Shown here: piece by piece, positions 24,687-29,623 of the stretch
Layout of the letters: every line of letters starts with the position of its first letter
Numbering within the stretch: the stretch's first letter is position 1
NCBI GenBank assembly: GCA_002348185.1
Contig: DDYW01000203.1
Location: 9,847-39,469 of the forward strand
Source: Candidatus Hydrogenedentes bacterium UBA2224
GTDB lineage: Bacteria > Hydrogenedentota > Hydrogenedentia > Hydrogenedentales > SLHB01
Reading direction: 5' to 3'
Length of the DNA stretch: 29,623 nt
Made by a program: the position numbers and the translations under genes
Notes under the pieces: generated by a model
The model's database searches: none
The model's input: the letters and a program-made list of their open reading frames with translations, nothing else
Told to the model about the DNA's origin: nothing

Positions 24687-24739
24687 CTCTCCATTGCCAT
24701 TCCGCACAGCGCCATTCACACCGGGAAAGGAATCGACCC

Positions 24740-26284
24740 ATGCGCACACGTTTCGGGAGCTCCATGGCGGCGTTGCTCGCTGCCGTTCTGGCCGCCAGTG
24801 GGTCCGCCGTGGCCCAGGAACCGCGCGGACTCGTGATCAACGAGGACAACAGCCATTTCTTCGGCACCCGTCAGGCGGACGACATGACCCTTGACGGGCT
24901 CCACGCGTTTGTCGATCAGTATGCGGGCACGAAGGTCAGCCACCTGTTCCTGTGTCCGAACGCCATGCGGGCCAGCTTCCGCAGCACGACCCGCGACGCC
25001 ATCTGGGACACGCGCGATCAGGAGGCCCCCGAGCCGGGCTTCGGCGGCCCCTGGGTGGCCAATGCGCGGCTGCTGCACGAACGCGGCCTCGACCCGTACG
25101 CCGTCTGGCTCGCGCGCTGCCGCGAAAAGGCCCTTTCCCCGTGGCTCTCGATGCGCATGAACGACGTGCACGACGTGAACAACCTCAAGAACTTCATGCA
25201 CAGCACGTTCTGGGTCGAGCATCCCGAATACTGGCGCGTGCCCGGCGGCGCCGGCTGGACCGACCGCGCCCTCGATTACGCCATTCCCGAGGTGCGCGAA
25301 CACAACATGGCCTTCATCCGCGAACTGCTCGAGCGCTACGATCCCGACGGTCTTGAACTGGACTGGATGCGCTTCGGATACCATTTCGCCCCCGGCCGCG
25401 AAGCGGAGGGCTGCGCGATTCTGACACAGTTCATGCGCGACGCCCGGGCGCTCACCCGGGAATGGTCGGAGAAGCGCGGCCACGCGATCCAGCTGGGCGC
25501 GCGCGTCCCCGCTCATCCCGACGCGGCGTCGGGGCTGGGCATGGATGGCGTTGTGTGGGCGCAGGAAGGACTCATCGACCTGCTGGTCCCCACCCCCTTC
25601 TGGACCTCGTCCGACTTCGATATTCCGGTCGAGCTGTGGCGGGAACGGATAGGCGGCGCGGCTGGGCGCGTCCTCATCGCGCCGGGACTCGAGTTCAACG
25701 TGCGAAGCCATCCCGGCGGCGGCGCGGTGGCCAATACCCTCGAGTCCTGCCGGGGATTCGCGGCGGCGGCGTGGCATCGCGGCGCGGACCAGATCTACCT
25801 GTTTAATTTCATGGATTCGGGCACGATCCCCGTGAGCACGAGCGACTACCGCATCCTGCTGGAGCAGGGCCTTGACCCCGAGGTCTGCGCGCGCCTGCCC
25901 CGGCGTCACATCCAGGCATTTCACGACACGGTGCCGGCAAACATGCCCACCGGAGCGAAACTCCCCGTAAACGGACACGCCGGAGGCACGTTTGCTCTGT
26001 ACACCGGCCCCGCGGCCAAATCCGGAACCGCCACCTTTATTGCCGGGCTTGCCCCGCAGGACGGCGTCGAGGCCGCCGTCTTCCAGGCCACCGTAAACGG
26101 GCAGCCCTGCGACACCCTGGAGGACCGCCCTGAACCCGGACAATATCCCGGCGTCGTACGCGCGCTCCAGTTCCGCTGCCCCCTGGAGGCCGTGCGAGAC
26201 GGGTACAACGAGATCCACATACTCCAACCCACGGATCAACCCGCACAGCAAGTCATCTGGGCGGAGATCCGCATCGAGCCGTAA
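24740..26284 (+). CDS. Secreted TIM-barrel glycoside-hydrolase-like protein
   Basis: A 514-residue protein with a signal peptide (FGSSMAALLAAVLAASGSAVAQ) and an AAAGGAA binding site. Residues about 30-400 read as a TIM barrel: SHLFLCPNAMRASF, LSPWLSMRMNDVHD, then DGLELDWMRF at 203-212, where E206 and D208 sit at the end of a barrel strand as in GH-like enzymes, followed by GHAIQLGARVP and DLLVPTPFW. The C-terminal 110 residues form a beta-rich module (ATFIAGLAPQDGVEAAVFQATVNG). The closest recognisable group is the putative glycosidase-like proteins related to GHL10, common in planctomycete-type genomes; the substrate is unknown. It is convergent with the esterase gene, only 16 bases apart. 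Confidence 0.8.
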   Translation: MRTRFGSSMAALLAAVLAASGSAVAQEPRGLVINEDNSHFFGTRQADDMTLDGLHAFVDQYAGTKVSHLFLCPNAMRASFRSTTRDAIWDTRDQEAPEPGFGGPWVANARLLHERGLDPYAVWLARCREKALSPWLSMRMNDVHDVNNLKNFMHSTFWVEHPEYWRVPGGAGWTDRALDYAIPEVREHNMAFIRELLERYDPDGLELDWMRFGYHFAPGREAEGCAILTQFMRDARALTREWSEKRGHAIQLGARVPAHPDAASGLGMDGVVWAQEGLIDLLVPTPFWTSSDFDIPVELWRERIGGAAGRVLIAPGLEFNVRSHPGGGAVANTLESCRGFAAAAWHRGADQIYLFNFMDSGTIPVSTSDYRILLEQGLDPEVCARLPRRHIQAFHDTVPANMPTGAKLPVNGHAGGTFALYTGPAAKSGTATFIAGLAPQDGVEAAVFQATVNGQPCDTLEDRPEPGQYPGVVRALQFRCPLEAVRDGYNEIHILQPTDQPAQQVIWAEIRIEP

Positions 26285-26300
26285 GCGCAGACTGCGTCGG

Positions 26301-28544
26301 CTACATGGAAGCGGTTTTGACCAGCACGAGCAGTGTTCCGCCGGCGTATTTACCGGCGTTGCCCGCAAAGGTCCAGTCCGGGTTCTGGCCGGTGGAGTTT
26401 CCGATTCCCACATCGGCGCCGCGCCCGGCCCTCGGGTTATTGAAGGCAAAAAGCGTCGTCCCTGATGGGACATCGTGGATCTGCAGGCACCCGTAGCCGG
26501 GGTTCACGGCCATGCTCATCGTATCGTCGAAATCATAGCGGGCGTTGTCGGCGCCAGGCAGGTTGCGCGCGGCCGGGGCGCCATAATTGCAGGCCCACAG
26601 CTCGAGCGCCCCGCCGGGAAGAGCGCCGCCGGGCAGCCCGGCGACATTGGTCTTCACGAACAGGTTCGCAAGGTCTTGCTGGTACTGCGCGCCCGGACCG
26701 GGAACGGGCACGCCGACGTGGGCCAGGTCCTGCGTGAAGGCGTCCATCGCCGCGAATACCCACTGCACCGCATTCTCGGGGCCGACAAGTTGCAGGTAAT
26801 AGGCCACGCGCTCGATGCGTTTGCCCGCGAACGCCGCGTGCCGGTCCTCGATGTAGCGAGGCGTGTCGTTCTCATAGACCAGGTTGGTGGGATCCAGGGC
26901 ATACACCAGTTCAAACCCTTCGCTCTCCGGCACGTTCATGCGCAACGCCCCGTCGACGGGAACGCTCCCTGCGCGGAAGGCCGACGCCGGCAGTCCCGCC
27001 TCGTTCATCAGGTTGGGTTCGGCGCAATGATCCCACGCGAACCGCACCGCCACCGGCGTGGCCACGTTCGCCGCCGTCAACACCACGGTGGCCCCGTCGA
27101 TGGCCGCCGCCGCCGGATGATAGACGCCATCCGGACCGCAGATCTGGAACCAGGTCGGCGCGGCGCCGTCCCGCGTGCTCAGCGCTTTCGCGTGTTTGAA
27201 CTGCACCCGCATGGCGTTGCCTACGACCTCAAACCGGTCGAACGCCGGGCCGTCGCACACCACATCGGTCTTCCCGTAGGTTTTGTTGAGCGCCAGCCAG
27301 GCCAGACGCTTGCCCACGTCGTCCTTGTTGCGGGGGTGGATGTCCGACAGATTGGCAATATCATTGACGACCGCCATTCCGGCGCCCGGAATCTCGGCCG
27401 CGGCCGTTTGCGCTTCCCAGATCTCGGCCAGCGCCTCGGGATTGTTACCGTAGTTGAACGGCGCCAGCTGCACGAAATAGCAGGCGAGGTCATCGTCGTT
27501 CCACACGCTGCGCCATCCGTTGATCAGGGCTTCCATTTTGTCGCGGTAGAGCATGCCCTCGCCGCGGTTGGATTCGCCCTGGTACCAGATGAACCCCCGA
27601 TTGGCATAGGGCACCAGCGGCGCAACCATCGCGTTGTAGAGGGTTGTGGGCGCCTGTTCGTTGTTCAGGGCCGATGCGGACGCAATCGTGGGCAGGGCAG
27701 GCGCAAACGCGCCGTTTGCGAGCGCGGTCCGGGCCGCCGGGAGCCAGGCCTCGACCTTGGCAAGCGCGTCATTCAGGGCCTGCTGGTACTCCGCGCTGCC
27801 GGGCTGATTGGCCCGGATGTGCGCCGCGATACCCGCCAGCGACGGGATCGGCTCGAATCCCGCGGGGGGAGTCCACGGTTCGATCCGCGTTCCACCCCAA
27901 CTCGTATTGATGATGCCGACCGGCACGCCCAGGCCCGCCTGGAGGTATTTCGCGAAATAGTAACTCACCCCCGAGAACCCTTCCCCGTTATAGCAGGCGT
28001 TCATCGTCTCGGCAGTGCACGGGGCCCACGGCGTCCACCCGCGCAAGTCCTCCAGGGGAAGTGGGCTGTGCTCGCGGAACACCATCGCGATCCGGATCTG
28101 ATCGTTCGCGCACCGCGCCTGTTCCTCTTCCCAGCCGTCGGTGTTCTTGATCGACCATTGCATGTTCGACTGCCCCGACGCCAGCCAGACTTCGCCGAGC
28201 AGAATGTCGGAGAAGGTCAGTGAACCGCTCGGCGCGGACACGGCGAGCTCGTACGGGCCTCCGGCGGGCATCGGCGCCAGATCGACCCGCCAGCGCCCGT
28301 CGGCATCGGCCGTGGCGGCCGCGGTCTGGTCCGCGATGGCCACCGTGACCGTCTCGCCGGGCTCGGCCCAGCCCCACACGGGCACGGAGGCGTTCCGCTG
28401 CAGCACCGCGTGATCGGCGAACACCGCCGGCAGCCGAAGCGCCGCCGCCCCGGCGGTCCCGCCCGGCAGGCCCGACAACAGGGCGGTCAGAATCAGGGTT
28501 CCAAACACGATGCGGCACGTTGTGACAGATGAACTACCCTTCAT
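26301..28544 (-). CDS. Sialate O-acetylesterase-like protein with extra C-terminal domain
   Basis: A 747-residue secreted protein with a signal peptide (FGTLILTALLSGLPGGTAGA). The SASA family pattern is clear: LPAVFADHAVLQRNASVPVWG at the N-terminus, the nucleophile S126 in LASGQSNMQW, WYQGESN, and H403 in LSDIHPRNK. Such enzymes remove acetyl groups from sugars such as 9-O-acetyl sialic acid, or from plant or algal glycans. Residues from about 535 to the end form an additional module, with ERVAYYLQLVG and YGCLQIHDVPSGTTLFAFNN, that is not part of the family core. GGGAGAG on the minus strand supports the start at 28544. It may cooperate with the sialidase-like protein at 16874-17980. Confidence 0.9.
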   Translation of the reverse strand: MKGSSSVTTCRIVFGTLILTALLSGLPGGTAGAAALRLPAVFADHAVLQRNASVPVWGWAEPGETVTVAIADQTAAATADADGRWRVDLAPMPAGGPYELAVSAPSGSLTFSDILLGEVWLASGQSNMQWSIKNTDGWEEEQARCANDQIRIAMVFREHSPLPLEDLRGWTPWAPCTAETMNACYNGEGFSGVSYYFAKYLQAGLGVPVGIINTSWGGTRIEPWTPPAGFEPIPSLAGIAAHIRANQPGSAEYQQALNDALAKVEAWLPAARTALANGAFAPALPTIASASALNNEQAPTTLYNAMVAPLVPYANRGFIWYQGESNRGEGMLYRDKMEALINGWRSVWNDDDLACYFVQLAPFNYGNNPEALAEIWEAQTAAAEIPGAGMAVVNDIANLSDIHPRNKDDVGKRLAWLALNKTYGKTDVVCDGPAFDRFEVVGNAMRVQFKHAKALSTRDGAAPTWFQICGPDGVYHPAAAAIDGATVVLTAANVATPVAVRFAWDHCAEPNLMNEAGLPASAFRAGSVPVDGALRMNVPESEGFELVYALDPTNLVYENDTPRYIEDRHAAFAGKRIERVAYYLQLVGPENAVQWVFAAMDAFTQDLAHVGVPVPGPGAQYQQDLANLFVKTNVAGLPGGALPGGALELWACNYGAPAARNLPGADNARYDFDDTMSMAVNPGYGCLQIHDVPSGTTLFAFNNPRAGRGADVGIGNSTGQNPDWTFAGNAGKYAGGTLLVLVKTASM

Positions 28545-28753
28545 GGCCTCTCTCCCGGATTGGCTGCAGGCATGGGGACGCGCACTCGGGTGCCCCGTGT
28601 CTGAGACTGCGCGTGGACGATTGACACTGCGTGTAGAAACGGAAAGAAACTAACAGGAACCGCGGTCCGCAATCAAATCCCGGCAGGTTCCGAACCGCCG
28701 GATAAAATGAGGAAATCTCCGCGAAGCCAACGTCGATGGAGACGGTAGCATAT

Positions 28754-29300
28754 GGAGGTCTGCGGTTGCACAGATCTCCGGCGCGCCAACGGCGCTTTGG
28801 AGGAAATACCTTAGGTCTCGGGATCGGTATCGGCATCACCGGGTGGAACAATCGACGACCGAATCTTCCAACGCCGCGAAAGAGTTTTAGACAGGATTGA
28901 CAGGATTGACATGATGAGCCGATTGAAGGCGGTCACCGGCGCCGTGTCTGCATCCGACGTGCCAACGGCGCGATTCACCCCGGCGATCGTGGCCTTCTTG
29001 TCCGCCTCGCGCACCTCTCCGGCGCGCCAACGGCGCGATACATACCAGCCTGGCCTGAAGGGCCAGGAAAACGGATATCCCAAATAAGGGAAGGGCTGAA
29101 AGCCCGCGACATGTGCAGCCGTTGGTCCGTATGTGCCGGTCCTTCAGACCGGAAGATGTGTGGGAACACCTATACCCAGCCCTGCGGGCTGGGCTGGTAT
29201 GTTATCACGCCTTCGGCGCTCCGAACGCGCCAATCTGCGCCTTCCCCTTCGCCATTTCGGCCCTGCGGGCTGGGCTGCTATGTTCCCGCGTTAACGGTGC
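28754..29300. repeat. cluster of REP-like palindromes and direct repeats
   Basis: No credible gene lies between 28545 and 29623. A 20-base sequence (CTCCGGCGCGCCAACGGCGC) occurs at 28776-28795 and 29017-29036, and its GCCAACGGCGC core again at 28961-28971. A 25-base segment at 29179-29203 recurs at 29260-29284 with one mismatch. Hairpins: 28754-28762/28771-28779, CCTGGCC/GGCCAGG at 29049-29067, GGGCT/AGCCC at 29093-29105, CCGGTC/GACCGG at 29136-29152 and CCCAGCCC/GGGCTGGG at 29175-29193. This looks like a cluster of repetitive extragenic palindromes. Confidence 0.75.
28891..28917. repeat. 9-bp tandem repeat (ACAGGATTG)
   Basis: ACAGGATTG occurs at 28891-28899 and 28900-28908, followed by the variant ACATGATGA at 28909-28917. 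It shares the 9-base period, but not the sequence, of the TGGAC arrays at 9816-9917 and 29410-29468. Confidence 0.7.
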
Positions 29301-29381
29301 GAAAGACACGCGGCACGGCGGTCCTGGGAGGCGTGTCTACACCACGCCCCGTACAGCGATTGCAGAATTTCGCAGCGCTGT

Positions 29382-29599
29382 CCCCCGCTGGCGGGGGTGG
29401 CCGCGAAGCGGACGGGGGTGGACTCTTTGGCCCAGGTGTCCCCGTCCATACCGTCCATACAGTCCACCACGCGCCAGGTGAGGCGATGCCGCAGGCGCGG
29501 GTTCTTCTCTCCCCACCATCAACGGCGCCCGACCGCGCGCGACAATGCGGGGCTGGAATCCACCCCCGGCCACGCGAAACGCGCGGCCACCCCCGCCAG
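29382..29599. repeat. 18-bp inverted repeat and palindromes at the right end
   Basis: Bases 29388-29405 (beginning CTGGCGGGGGTGG) reappear as an exact inverted copy at 29582-29599. The left copy also sits in a palindrome, CCCCCGC/GCGGGGG at 29382-29397. Between the copies lies the third 9-bp array. No transposase-like frame lies between them. Confidence 0.6.
29410..29468. repeat. third TGGAC/GTCCA 9-bp repeat, with hairpin
   Basis: GTCCATACC, GTCCATACA and GTCCACCAC follow in tandem from 29444. GGACGGGG at 29410-29417 pairs with CCCCGTCC at 29440-29447, so here too the core occurs in both orientations. The segment 29444-29467 is the inverted, nearly identical copy of 9816-9839. Confidence 0.8.
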
Positions 29600-29623
29600 G
29601 GGCCCGTCGAAGAAATGGGGTTT

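Noticed and set aside
28621..28649. perfect TTGACA on the plus strand
   Set aside because: No -10 box at the right distance and no gene downstream.
28811..29083. 90-codon open frame on the minus strand
   Set aside because: It is built from the repeats and hairpins; no binding site or domain.
1..29623. tRNA or rRNA genes
   Set aside because: No cloverleaf with a GTTCGA-type T-loop and no rRNA-like conserved stretch was seen on either strand; a tRNAscan or Rfam run would settle it.

Overview
This is a high-GC chromosomal segment from a diderm bacterium. Three genes carry clear lipoprotein or secretion signals typical of an outer-membrane organism, and GTG and TTG starts are used freely. The mix of PlsY-type lipid synthesis, an archaeal-like thymidylate synthase, and secreted BNR, FG-GAP, TIM-barrel and sialate-esterase proteins suggests a PVC-type or Hydrogenedentes-like lineage. 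That placement is inference from content; no rRNA or tRNA is visible to fix it.

Left part (1-4668, + strand): the 3' end of trmD, rplS, rnhB, a TPR lipoprotein overlapping rnhB, and a secreted protein of unknown function. Next (4736-8626): a TetR-type regulator with a palindrome lying inside its own promoter, then a secreted GH-A-like glycosidase with a small secreted partner.

Middle (8689-14723): a divergent thymidylate synthase homologue on the minus strand, a repeat-bearing gap, a zinc-ribbon membrane protein followed closely by a 35-residue membrane microprotein, a HAD hydrolase, and a 1034-residue hybrid sensor kinase on the minus strand. The kinase is divergent from cstA (14997-16820), which is followed by a sialidase-like BNR protein.

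Right part: a PilZ protein plus stand-alone receiver pair (18235-19093), then pgsA-der-plsY (19459-21970) with overlapping genes behind a strong promoter and a long structured leader. A small lipoprotein (minus), an FG-GAP propeller protein, a DUF2161-type nuclease-fold protein, a secreted TIM-barrel glycosidase-like protein and a sialate O-acetylesterase (minus) follow. The last 1.08 kb has no credible gene and is packed with short palindromes, direct repeats and 9-bp tandem repeats; one of these recurs in the gap at 9816-9917.

Functionally the window combines core housekeeping (translation, RNA/DNA hybrid removal, phospholipid synthesis, ribosome assembly) with secreted glycan-degrading functions and nutrient sensing and uptake. 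No mobile element with a transposase, CRISPR array or phage module was seen. The least explained items are the thymidylate synthase homologue, the zinc-ribbon/microprotein pair, the structured leader before pgsA and the 9-bp repeat family.
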